From Sphingomonadales bacterium (GTDB lineage: Bacteria > Pseudomonadota > Alphaproteobacteria > Sphingomonadales > Sphingomonadaceae), in the NCBI GenBank assembly GCA_025360285.1, contig JANYCM010000412.1:1-8809 (forward strand): a stretch of 8,809 nt of DNA. The letters run 5' to 3'. A program made the position numbers and the translations under genes. Below, piece by piece: positions 1-6,146 of the stretch. Each line of letters starts with the position of its first letter. Within the stretch, counting starts at the first letter, position 1. Below the pieces are notes generated by a model that searched no databases, was not told where the DNA came from, and worked only from the letters and a program-made list of their open reading frames with translations.

Positions 1-1
1 G

Positions 2-127
2 GTCAGCCCGGCGATGGCCGCCGGCGTAACTGATCGGCTGTGGTCGTTCGATGACGTTCTAGCCAAGATCGACGCGGCCAAGGTTCCGGCCAAGCGCGGC
101 CCCTACAAGCCCCGCATTTCAAAGTGA
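2..127 (+). CDS. IS1-like family transposase, C-terminal fragment (5' end outside the window)
   Basis: The frame is open from the left edge and ends at TGA 125-127, giving 41 residues. It reads SPAMAAGVTDRLWSFDDVL and ends in KRGPYKPRISK. This matches from memory the tail of the IS1-annotated transposases common in Sphingomonadales and Rhizobiales, where a segment of the form TPAMAAGVTDRLWS, an acidic helix and a basic KRGPYKxR terminus follow the DDE core. The catalytic DDE residues lie outside the window, so activity cannot be judged. No gene follows it on this strand for a long way. The family call rests only on this short tail. A different DDE transposase with a similar tail is possible. 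Confidence 0.6.
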   Translation, partial: VSPAMAAGVTDRLWSFDDVLAKIDAAKVPAKRGPYKPRISK

Positions 128-139
128 GACACTACCCGC
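128..139. repeat. possible right terminal inverted repeat of the IS1-like element
   Basis: Directly after the transposase stop comes GACACTACCCGC, whose complement reads inward as GCGGGTAGTGTC. Compact elements of this type usually end within a few tens of bases of the transposase stop, with a G-rich tip followed by TGTC-like bases. The matching left repeat and the target duplication lie outside the window, so the exact boundary is a guess. Confidence 0.25.
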
Positions 140-511
140 AATCACGTCCGCATTGAGTCTAGGTGGACCATGGCGAGGAAGTTCGCCGCGAGTTTGGCCC
201 CTTGCCGGGCATTGTGCGCGGCACGCCCCAGATCATCGTGTCCAGCACCTTTTCGTCGCCATCGATCCGCGCCACCCTGGCTTGGCGTTTCGGCCGTTCG
301 TCAACTGGAATGTCATCGCGAGCCCAAACCCGATAGCCAGCCCATTACGCCCAAGTGGCGATGGCCTCGGGGTGCGCCTGATGGTGATTGTACACGACGA
401 CAGCTTGGCGAAGCTGCTCAAGTGTCAATGCCGTTCGGCGACCGTCCATTGATCGCGGGGCGGGCTGGCGATCAGGTTTTCCAGCGTTGCCATGTTGATC
501 GCTCGCGCCCG
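140..511. other. gene-poor stretch between the IS remnant and the operon end
   Basis: No convincing gene is seen in these 372 bases. Open frames exist on both strands (for example 153-452 plus and 345-545 minus), but none has a recognisable domain, a good ribosome binding site or steady third-position GC. A minus-strand frame near 345-440 contains VVVYNHHQAHPE, faintly like the YNHHRPH signature near the C-terminus of some DDE transposases. It is interrupted by a stop at 345-347, so it could be transposon debris or chance. A tiny minus-strand frame (493-425, 22 codons, starting MATLENLIA) also has no supporting evidence. The likeliest reading is decayed insertion-site sequence. Confidence 0.45.
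450..480 (+). terminator. weak hairpin followed by a short T run
   Basis: TGATCGC (450-456) and GCGATCA (468-474) form a perfect 7-bp stem around an 11-base G-rich loop, followed by GGTTTT on the plus strand. In that direction it could end readthrough from the IS element. The stem is short, the loop is large and the T run is interrupted from the stem by GG, so this is only a weak intrinsic-terminator candidate. The bases to its left are not T-rich when read leftwards, so it is a poor terminator for the operon. Confidence 0.2.
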
Positions 512-694
512 TCACGATGTCACCACGCGGCTGACCGGTATCCACCCATGGGCGGCAAAATACCGCGCGGCCACCGCCCGCGCCGCGGCATCACTGTCCG
601 GCGCCGCCAGCCCAGGTGCAGCCCGCAACATCACCATCAGCGCCGCCACCAGCCGCCATTGATGCGACCATTCAGTGCGGCTTTCGGGCATCAT
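512..694 (-). CDS. 60-residue small or truncated protein, start embedded in the hydrolase 3' end
   Basis: The frame begins at a double ATG (694-692 and 691-689) inside the last codons of the hydrolase gene, overlaps it by 23 nt, and ends at TGA 512-514. Such an embedded start suggests translational coupling. The protein has a short N-region, a hydrophobic stretch around residues 13-31 (WRLVAALMV to APGLA) that could be a signal peptide or a single membrane helix, then an Ala-rich segment and ARYFAAHGWIPVS near the end. GC at third codon positions is high, as in the neighbouring genes, which supports real coding. I recognise no family. It could be a genuine small exported protein, or the N-terminus of a longer fifth operon gene whose remainder was lost when the adjacent IS-like DNA arrived. 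It could also be a chance frame. Confidence 0.4.
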   Translation of the reverse strand: MMPESRTEWSHQWRLVAALMVMLRAAPGLAAPDSDAAARAVAARYFAAHGWIPVSRVVTS

Positions 695-1691
695 TGGCCT
701 TGGTAAACGCCAGCAGATCGGCGTTGAAGCGATCGGGCACTTCCGAAAACGGCGAATGCCCGACGCCGGGATAGACAAGGGTCTGCACATCAGCGGCGGG
801 CAGCGCGGCGCGCAGGGCGGCGATCGATTCCTGGGGGATCGACAGATCGTCGGCGCCCGAAATCAGCAGCAGCTTATAGGCCAGTTTCGGCGCCAGGTCG
901 CGGTTATCCAAACTAAGGCCCTTCATGGCGCGGCGTGCATAGGGCGGCGTCATCATCACCATGAACTGGTTCTGCTGCAATTGCAGCGCGCTGGGCGGGG
1001 CGCTCGACATGGCGCGGGCCAGCCAGCCGGCCGACAGGAAGACGTCGTGAAAATCATCGACCCGCGAATCGCCAGCCGGCGGTGGCAGCCCGGCCTTTTG
1101 CGGATCGGGCGGCGGTGGCGGCGCCACCAGCCCGGCCAGGCTGCTGGTCAGCACGATCGCCGACGGGCAGTTCACCGTGCAATGTCGGACATAATCCATC
1201 GCGACATAGCCGCCGAACGACCAGCCCAGCAGCACCGGGTGGCGGACCTTCAACGCCGTCAGCACCGCATCCAGATCGTCGGCCCAAATCCGGGTTCCGG
1301 CATAATCCTCGGGTTTCCAGGGCTTGCCCGAAAAGCCATGGCCGCGCAGATCGGGCGCGATGATGCGCAACTGCGCCGAAATATCGCCGATCTGGTGTTT
1401 GAATGACGCCGCGGCAAAATTGAAGCCATGCAGCAATACCAGCGGCGGCCCGTCGGGATTGCCCCATTCCTGGACCGCGATCGGCACGCCGCCATGGCCT
1501 TCGACGGTAAAATGGTGGGAGATCATGTGAGCCGGCGTCGGTGGCCGGGCCGCCACGATCGGCGCGGGTGCCGGCGGAACAGCGGCGGTCTGGGCGTTCG
1601 CCGATGCCGCACCAAGGCCGCCGAGCGCTGCCGCCAGCAGCAGCGCCTGTCGCTGGCCGCTAAAGATCATGGAAAATGCCCGGATGATCAT
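672..1691 (-). CDS. exported alpha/beta-fold hydrolase
   Basis: A 339-residue alpha/beta hydrolase. It has a signal peptide ending near residue 33 (ALLLAAALGG to ASANA, then Q) and a Pro/Ala-rich linker at about 36-54. The oxyanion-hole strand is LVLLHGF (84-90), followed by PDLRGHGFSG (113-122). The nucleophile elbow is GWSFG with Ser158, the likely acid is Asp282 in SGADDLSIP, and the base is His312 in GVGHSPF, so the triad is complete. Cys171 and Cys175 (CTVNC) could form a disulfide, which would suit a periplasmic enzyme. It resembles the esterase/lactonase/haloperoxidase-like branch, but the substrate cannot be read from sequence. The chosen ATG at 1691 has GGA six bases upstream and overlaps the preceding gene by 32 nt. 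ATG 1670 (11-nt overlap) gives a tidier signal peptide but has no Shine-Dalgarno match. It is the fourth gene of the leftward operon. Confidence 0.85.
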   Translation of the reverse strand: MIIRAFSMIFSGQRQALLLAAALGGLGAASANAQTAAVPPAPAPIVAARPPTPAHMISHHFTVEGHGGVPIAVQEWGNPDGPPLVLLHGFNFAAASFKHQIGDISAQLRIIAPDLRGHGFSGKPWKPEDYAGTRIWADDLDAVLTALKVRHPVLLGWSFGGYVAMDYVRHCTVNCPSAIVLTSSLAGLVAPPPPPDPQKAGLPPPAGDSRVDDFHDVFLSAGWLARAMSSAPPSALQLQQNQFMVMMTPPYARRAMKGLSLDNRDLAPKLAYKLLLISGADDLSIPQESIAALRAALPAADVQTLVYPGVGHSPFSEVPDRFNADLLAFTKANDARKPH

Positions 1692-2478
1692 GTACGATCC
1701 GGCCGCGCAGGGCCGCATCGACACCCGACCAGTGCGCCAGCTTGATGGCATTCAGCCTCATCATCACATCGCCCCCTGTGCTGCCCATGTTCATCCAGGG
1801 CCGCAGACTGTTGACCGTGGTATATTGCATCGTCGCCGGCACGAACGCCTTGCTGGAATAAAGATCGGTCGCCTGCACCTGGAAATTGGCCAGCGAGTTG
1901 GAAATGCGCGGGCCCAGCCTGGCCGTCGCCGGCAGCGCGACGAACAATTCTTCGGCCATCCAGACATAATTGCCCTTGCGATCCGGCCGGGTAATGCGCC
2001 CCCGATAATCGAGATCCGCCGGCAGATTTGCAGCGACAGGCCGGATGCTGAGATCGGGCAGAAAAAGCAGTTTCTGCGGCGACAGATAATGTTCCGGCGT
2101 CATCAGCTCGCCGGTCAGCCCATTGACGATCGGCTTGTCGGCGATTTGCCCCGTCGAGATGTCACCATAATAGCCGGCCTCGGTGAGGGTGTAGGTGACC
2201 GAACCGTCGGGATTCAGGGTGATTTCACTCTGGCTGGCGCCGACAACGCTGACCAGCGGGCGCGCCGCCTCGCCCGTGCGCCGGGCCAGCATATGGCCGG
2301 AATACCACCAGAAGGTGCGCAGGCCCGGTGGCCGGCAGCGGATACGCGTGAACAGCGCCAGATCGGACAGGCCAGCGGGTGATATCGATGATGCTTTCAC
2401 AAGGCCGGCCCCGGAAAGGCAGGCCGTGCCAGCGACGCCGGCGGCGGCTGTCATGACGGTGCGTCTGGTCAGCTTCAT
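1660..2478 (-). CDS. Tat-exported DUF1838 family protein (second copy)
   Basis: A 272-residue protein starting MKLTRRTVM, a twin-arginine export signal followed by an Ala/Gly-rich core, so it is probably folded in the cytoplasm and sent to the periplasm. DUF1838-type landmarks are FWWYSGHML (56-64), TGEAARPL (68-75), GYYGDISTGQIAD (102-114) and LRPWMNMGS (225-233). Each has a counterpart in the gene upstream (WYSG, PGEAARDL, GFFLDLESGAVLD, RPWQPWMLMG), so the two are diverged paralogues. The family has no firmly known reaction. Cys20 sits in GTAC, a poor lipobox, so lipidation is unlikely but not excluded. The ATG overlaps the stop of the preceding gene in an ATGA junction (2475-2478), a classic coupling arrangement that fixes the start. 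The family call is from remembered features, not a search. Confidence 0.78.
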   Translation of the reverse strand: MKLTRRTVMTAAAGVAGTACLSGAGLVKASSISPAGLSDLALFTRIRCRPPGLRTFWWYSGHMLARRTGEAARPLVSVVGASQSEITLNPDGSVTYTLTEAGYYGDISTGQIADKPIVNGLTGELMTPEHYLSPQKLLFLPDLSIRPVAANLPADLDYRGRITRPDRKGNYVWMAEELFVALPATARLGPRISNSLANFQVQATDLYSSKAFVPATMQYTTVNSLRPWMNMGSTGGDVMMRLNAIKLAHWSGVDAALRGRIVHDHPGIFHDL

Positions 2479-3455
2479 GGTTGCATGCCCGGCGTCGGCA
2501 GCGGCGGCGTGGGCTTTCTGGTCCGCATGTAACGAGCCAGGCTCGATTCGGCGCGGGTCACGGTGCGTGGTGCCTCAAGAAAATCCGGAAACCGTGTGCG
2601 CGCCAGGACGACGATCTGCGGCGGCAGGTCGGCAAGCTGGTCGGACGACGCGGTGATGCAATTATACTGGATGGCACCGGGGGACTGGCCCATCAGCATC
2701 CAGGGCTGCCAGGGCCGGGAATGCACCCAGTTGCCGAACGACGGGATTTTCTTCAGCGCAGGGTTCTGCAGATCGGCGAGGCTGATATTGAAGCTATTGC
2801 TGTCGGAAATGGCGATGTTCGGCCCACTGCTTTCCCGCACCCAGATCGCCGGATCGAGCGGGTTTTTGGCCCATAGATTCGTGTGCTGTTCGGTGACGGC
2901 CCGGTCGCGTATCCGCGTCCAGGGCAGGATGAACGGCGCGCGCGCCTTGGGATCATCGACGGCTTCATACAGGCCCTGCGGGCGGGGGAAAGCTTCGATG
3001 CGGGCATTGATGGCGGGGTTTGCGATATGCGCCACCTCGACCATTTCATCGTTATAGGGGTTGTGCCATTTATCGAGGACAGCCCCCGATTCAAGATCGA
3101 GGAAGAACCCCAGTTCCTTGCGCAGCATCTGAAAGCCCTTGCCATCAGCCAGCGGCAGCAGGCGCACGGCCCCCATCCCGATGATCCGCATCAGATCGCG
3201 TGCGGCTTCGCCCGGACGCATTCCCGTAACGCGCCCGCTGTACCAGCTATAGCTGGTCACGGCCGGATCGATCGAACCGTTGATCCGCGCCCAGGCGTTC
3301 ACATTGCCGTCGGGGGTGGCAAGATCGACATAGGGCCCGGACAGGCTGGCGGCGGCAGCGGTCCGGAGCGCGGCGGCCCGCCCGGTGCCCGGCACGGCCA
3401 CCACCGCGCCCGCAGCCCCGGTGACGATAAGGTTGCGGCGGTTGACCAACATCAT
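2475..3455 (-). CDS. Tat-exported DUF1838 family protein (first copy)
   Basis: A 326-residue protein starting MMLVNRRNLIVTGAAG, a twin-arginine-like signal (RRNLI) with a hydrophobic core and probable cleavage near residues 27-29. The body carries WYSG (71-74), PGEAARDL (81-88), GFFLDLESGAVLDKWHNPY (116-134), VEVAHIANP (139-147), WVRESSGPNIAISDSNSF (205-222) and RPWQPWMLMG (247-256). The pairing of a WY-G opening, a gEaaR turn and an LDxxSGxxLDxWxNPY block is what I associate with DUF1838 proteins, for which no reaction is established. The start at 3455 is 10 nt after the receptor stop. Longer in-frame starts up to 3650 would lie inside the receptor gene and would hide the export signal. The C-terminal tail is basic, then Pro-rich (RTRKPTPPLPTPG) and absent from the second copy. 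Linkage to a receptor and a hydrolase suggests a periplasmic role in using an imported compound. Confidence 0.82.
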   Translation of the reverse strand: MMLVNRRNLIVTGAAGAVVAVPGTGRAAALRTAAAASLSGPYVDLATPDGNVNAWARINGSIDPAVTSYSWYSGRVTGMRPGEAARDLMRIIGMGAVRLLPLADGKGFQMLRKELGFFLDLESGAVLDKWHNPYNDEMVEVAHIANPAINARIEAFPRPQGLYEAVDDPKARAPFILPWTRIRDRAVTEQHTNLWAKNPLDPAIWVRESSGPNIAISDSNSFNISLADLQNPALKKIPSFGNWVHSRPWQPWMLMGQSPGAIQYNCITASSDQLADLPPQIVVLARTRFPDFLEAPRTVTRAESSLARYMRTRKPTPPLPTPGMQP

Positions 3456-3465
3456 GCGGTGCCGA

Positions 3466-5889
3466 TCACAATTTGGCGCGCAATGTGATCCCGAATTGCC
3501 GCCGGTGCGGCAAGACGGCTTCATAGGCCTGCGTCGAACAGGCGCCTGTCGTCGCGCAATCGGCATTTTGGCGCAGGCTTTCGAATGTCTTGTCCTGCAG
3601 CAGGTTTTCGACAAATATCGTCGCGCTGTATTTGCTGTTTTCCAGGCCAAAGCGCAGGTTCAGATCGAAAGACGCGCCGGTTTCGCCGATATTGAGCACG
3701 CTGGCATAGCGGGTTCCGACATAATTGCCTTCGGCGCGGGCGAACCAGGACAATCCATCGGCGCCGATCGACTGGTGGTATTGCGCATAAAGGCTGGCGC
3801 TGGTTTCAGGGGTCTGGGCCAGGTGTTGGCCGCTGGGCATCGCCAGCAGAAACCGGGCGATCGTGGCGTTGCTGCGCTTGGCGGTCAGTGCAGTGTGGTT
3901 CCAGGCAAAGGCCGCCCCCAGGTTGAAATTGTCACCCAGGGTCCAGGCCAGATCCGATTCGATCCCATAGGCCCTGATGTCGGTGCCGTTGATCGTGACC
4001 AGCGTGCCCACCGGGCTGCCATTGGCACCGATCGGCGCAATCAATGACTGAAGATCCTGAGAATCCTTCCAATAGGAATAATAGCCGTTGATATTGAACA
4101 GCATTTTGCCATCGGCAAGCCGGTTCTTGCTGCCGACCTCAAAGGTCCAGATCGTTTCGGGCGGCGCCAGCGTGTCGATCTTCGCCTCGGGATAGGTGGC
4201 GCGGACCACAGTCTTCTGGGCATCGGTCAACGCGGCGAATTGCGAATTGATCGTTGTGGGTCGCAGGCCCTTGGCGGCGCTGGCGTAAATCATCAGGTCA
4301 TTGCTGGCCTTGTACTGCGCGATGAAGCGCGGCAGCAATGATGTGGTCTTGCCCGCCAGGGTTTGGCCGGTCGTCCGGCTGAGCGTGTCCTTGATCTTGT
4401 CACTCTGAAAGCGCGCTTCGGCGGAGAGCGTGAACTGGTCGGTCACGTCATAGGCAAGCGAACCGAACACGGCATAATTGTCGATCGCGCGGTCAAGGAT
4501 GACGCGCGGCCCGGCGCCGACCAATATGGTGCCGGCGGCGAGGGGCCCGAAAAAGCCGATGTCGGACCCGAAAATGGCACCCGGATCGCGCTCGAACAGC
4601 GTCTGGTGGAGATAATAGGCGCCGATCAACCAGCGGAGCCTGGATGCATCCGGCGATGCCAGTCGCAGTTCGTTGGAATAGGAACGCGAATCGGTGCGCC
4701 GCGCCAGGAAATAATTGTTCGTCGCCGACAGCTCGAAATCCTGGGTGCGGTTGGCATTTTCGTCGGAAAAGCCGCCGAGGTAGGACAGTTTGTAGCCATC
4801 GCCGATGTCGATGTTGAGATCGAGCGATGTGAACAGGAAATTGCGCCGCAGCCCGGTCTGGCGGAACGAGAAGCGGCCAGCATCGGGAGTCGTGTCGAAC
4901 TGGGCAAAGCCCGGAAACGCCTTGATCAACGCCGGGTCAGTGGGGATCGTATTCTGCGCGATGGGCCCGGTGAGCGGCACCACCCCCTGATACAGCGTGA
5001 CCCCGCTGGGCGTTGTGTAATTTTGGACCGGTTTGCGGCCGACCAGCAGGCTGGAGGGCGGGCCGTCATTCTGGGCAAGGTACGAGGCTGTCAGCTTGGC
5101 CGTGACGCGCTCGCCCGGCGTGAAATAGAGTTGACCGGTTACCGAGACATCGCGCTCCTTGCCCAGCGGTGCGCCATTGAAGCTGTTGGTATATTGGCCA
5201 CCGAAATCGCGGAACCGCCCCGACACCCGCGCCGCCAGAATGTCCCTGACAATCGGGCCTTCCAGGCTTGCCGAGACTTCATAGTCATTGTCGGTCTTGA
5301 TCGTGGCGCTCGCCGATCCCTTCAGCGTGTTGCCGGGCGTCTTGGTGATGAAGTTGACGGCACCCGAAAACGTCGACCGGCCAAACAGCGCGCTTTGCGG
5401 CCCCTTGATGACCTCGACGCGTTCAATATTGTCGGTGTTGATGGCGCTGACACCGCCGGTGAAATAAATGCCGTCGATGAACACCGACGCCAGTTCGCGG
5501 CTGGTGTCACCAACCGGCGGGGTGTTCTGCATGCCGCGAATGAAGACCTGGCCATAGCCCCGATCGACATTTTCAAACAGCGTCAGGCCCGGTGAAAAGG
5601 CGGCCAGGCTGGCCAGGTCGCCGATATCGGACGCGGCAAGCTGTTCGGATGAAAAGGCCTGGATCGACAGCGGCACAGTCTGGATCGATTCCGATCGTTT
5701 GCGTGCCGTCACGATGATTTCGTTGCCAAGGCCGGGTTCCGCGACGCTCTGGGCGCCGGCGGCATTGGCAAGCGTTGCCACCAGCGCACCGGCGGCAACA
5801 GCCATCAGGCCGCGGCCGGGCCGTATCCCCCGCCGTTTGCCGCCCTGTGAGGTGACCGGCGTTGCCCCTGCTGCGAAATTCCTGACCAT
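3466..5889 (-). CDS. TonB-dependent outer-membrane receptor
   Basis: An 807-residue receptor, within the usual 700-900 range. The signal peptide has a long basic N-region (GGKRRGIRPGRG), a hydrophobic core MAVAAGALVATLANA and probable cleavage after GA46. NEIIVTARKR (56-65) is the TonB-box-like start of the mature protein. The plug (about 57-187) includes TVPLSIQAF, FIRGMQ (117-121), VFIDGIYF (136-143), IERVEVIKGPQSALFGRS (155-172) and GAVNFITKTPG. The rest is a beta barrel ending in QFGITLRAKL. Cys778 and Cys784 near the C-terminus may form a disulfide in a loop. It should carry a ligand across the outer membrane using TonB-ExbBD energy. It resembles the FecA/CirA-like receptors abundant in sphingomonads, and its ligand is unknown. 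The start at 5889 is chosen because it follows GGGGG and begins the signal peptide; an open extension to 6075 lacks both. It is the first gene of the leftward operon. Confidence 0.95.
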   Translation of the reverse strand: MVRNFAAGATPVTSQGGKRRGIRPGRGLMAVAAGALVATLANAAGAQSVAEPGLGNEIIVTARKRSESIQTVPLSIQAFSSEQLAASDIGDLASLAAFSPGLTLFENVDRGYGQVFIRGMQNTPPVGDTSRELASVFIDGIYFTGGVSAINTDNIERVEVIKGPQSALFGRSTFSGAVNFITKTPGNTLKGSASATIKTDNDYEVSASLEGPIVRDILAARVSGRFRDFGGQYTNSFNGAPLGKERDVSVTGQLYFTPGERVTAKLTASYLAQNDGPPSSLLVGRKPVQNYTTPSGVTLYQGVVPLTGPIAQNTIPTDPALIKAFPGFAQFDTTPDAGRFSFRQTGLRRNFLFTSLDLNIDIGDGYKLSYLGGFSDENANRTQDFELSATNNYFLARRTDSRSYSNELRLASPDASRLRWLIGAYYLHQTLFERDPGAIFGSDIGFFGPLAAGTILVGAGPRVILDRAIDNYAVFGSLAYDVTDQFTLSAEARFQSDKIKDTLSRTTGQTLAGKTTSLLPRFIAQYKASNDLMIYASAAKGLRPTTINSQFAALTDAQKTVVRATYPEAKIDTLAPPETIWTFEVGSKNRLADGKMLFNINGYYSYWKDSQDLQSLIAPIGANGSPVGTLVTINGTDIRAYGIESDLAWTLGDNFNLGAAFAWNHTALTAKRSNATIARFLLAMPSGQHLAQTPETSASLYAQYHQSIGADGLSWFARAEGNYVGTRYASVLNIGETGASFDLNLRFGLENSKYSATIFVENLLQDKTFESLRQNADCATTGACSTQAYEAVLPHRRQFGITLRAKL

Positions 5890-5893
5890 CGTG

Positions 5894-5898
5894 CCCCC
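5894..5898 (-). promoter_or_regulatory. ribosome binding site of the TonB-dependent receptor
   Basis: On the minus strand GGGGG lies four bases before the ATG at 5889. The spacing is a little short and the match to the Shine-Dalgarno core is G-only, but it is the best purine run before any in-frame start. It supports 5889 over the upstream ATGs at 5997 and 6075. Confidence 0.45.
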
Positions 5899-5920
5899 GC
5901 GTCGTTTGAATGATCGTCCG

Positions 5921-5951
5921 ACAGTTCTGCCAAGCCGATGTGCTGGTTCGG
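5921..5951 (+). promoter_or_regulatory. possible LytTR-type direct-repeat operator
   Basis: ACAGTTCTG (5921-5929) fits most of the LytTR half-site pattern, in which a GTT core is preceded by A/C-rich bases. A second GTT core in CTGGTTCGG (5943-5951) lies 22 bp further on, about two helical turns, which is the usual spacing of LytTR direct repeats. The second half-site is poor outside GTT, so this is only a candidate. The site is 32-62 bases upstream of the receptor ATG. Confidence 0.2.
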
Positions 5952-5962
5952 GCTGGCGAACT
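5923..5962. repeat. imperfect inverted repeat upstream of the receptor
   Basis: AGTTCTGCCA (5923-5932) is complementary to TGGCGAACT (5954-5962) except for one unpaired base, with 21 bases between the arms. It could be an operator or a 5' leader hairpin for the receptor transcript. It overlaps the possible LytTR repeat, so at most one of these readings may be right. Chance is possible for a repeat this imperfect. Confidence 0.25.
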
Positions 5963-6112
5963 GACCGGCCACGATCCTCGGCGCGCTGGTTGGTCATGGT
6001 AAAATCGTTTTTCGCCGATGCCGCTGGCGTGGCGCAGACTGGCCGGCAGGCGGGCCAAAACGGCATGGGCGGCATCCATGTCGCACGAACAGCGGCGCTT
6101 TTTCGGGCGATA

Positions 6113-6140
6113 TTGCATTTTCAAGGCGAGCCCGCATACT
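6113..6140 (+). promoter_or_regulatory. weak promoter candidate for the LytTR gene
   Basis: TTGCAT (6113-6118) and CATACT (6135-6140) each match four of six positions of the sigma-70 -35 and -10 boxes, with a 16-bp spacer. Transcription would start about at the ATG at 6147, giving a leaderless message. That would fit the lack of any ribosome binding site close to this ATG. The match quality is low. Confidence 0.2.
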
Positions 6141-6146
6141 GTTACG

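Larger units (their letters stand above)
5890..6146. promoter_or_regulatory. divergent control region between the receptor operon and the LytTR gene
   Basis: These 257 bases separate the receptor start (leftward) from the LytTR start (rightward), so promoters for both units should lie here. Frames can be read through parts of it, but none looks like a protein gene. For the leftward operon, TTGGCA (complement of 5928-5933) matches the -35 consensus at five of six bases, but no good -10 follows at 16-18 bp, so that promoter is unassigned. A/T-rich patches at 6000-6012 and 6099-6123 contrast with the GC-rich surroundings. Confidence 0.5.

Noticed and set aside
345..545. Minus-strand frame with VVVYNHHQAHPE, resembling the tail of a DDE transposase
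   Set aside because: The match is a single short motif, the frame stops right after it, and no catalytic residues are visible. It is mentioned as possible debris but not called as a pseudogene.
153..706. Plus-strand open frames of 99 and 178 codons after the transposase tail
   Set aside because: There is no known domain or convincing ribosome binding site. The longer one is antisense to the 60-codon ORF and to the hydrolase end, and its Pro/Arg/His-rich composition is typical of a shadow.
2416..2421. Lipobox around Cys20 of the second DUF1838 protein
   Set aside because: The residues before the cysteine are GTA, with no Leu or other large aliphatic residue at -3, so lipoprotein processing is not supported.
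3456..3650. N-terminal extension of the first DUF1838 protein into the receptor gene
   Set aside because: The added residues are basic, Cys-rich shadow sequence of the receptor's last strands and would hide the twin-arginine signal.
4363..5595. A 410-codon open frame on the plus strand
   Set aside because: It lies wholly antisense to the receptor, has no recognisable domain, and is rich in Arg, Gly and Gln as expected from a mirror frame of GC-rich coding DNA.
5890..6075. N-terminal extension of the receptor to an ATG at 6075 or 5997
   Set aside because: The extension would bury the signal peptide and lacks a ribosome binding site and family-like sequence. The ATG at 5889 has GGGGG before it.
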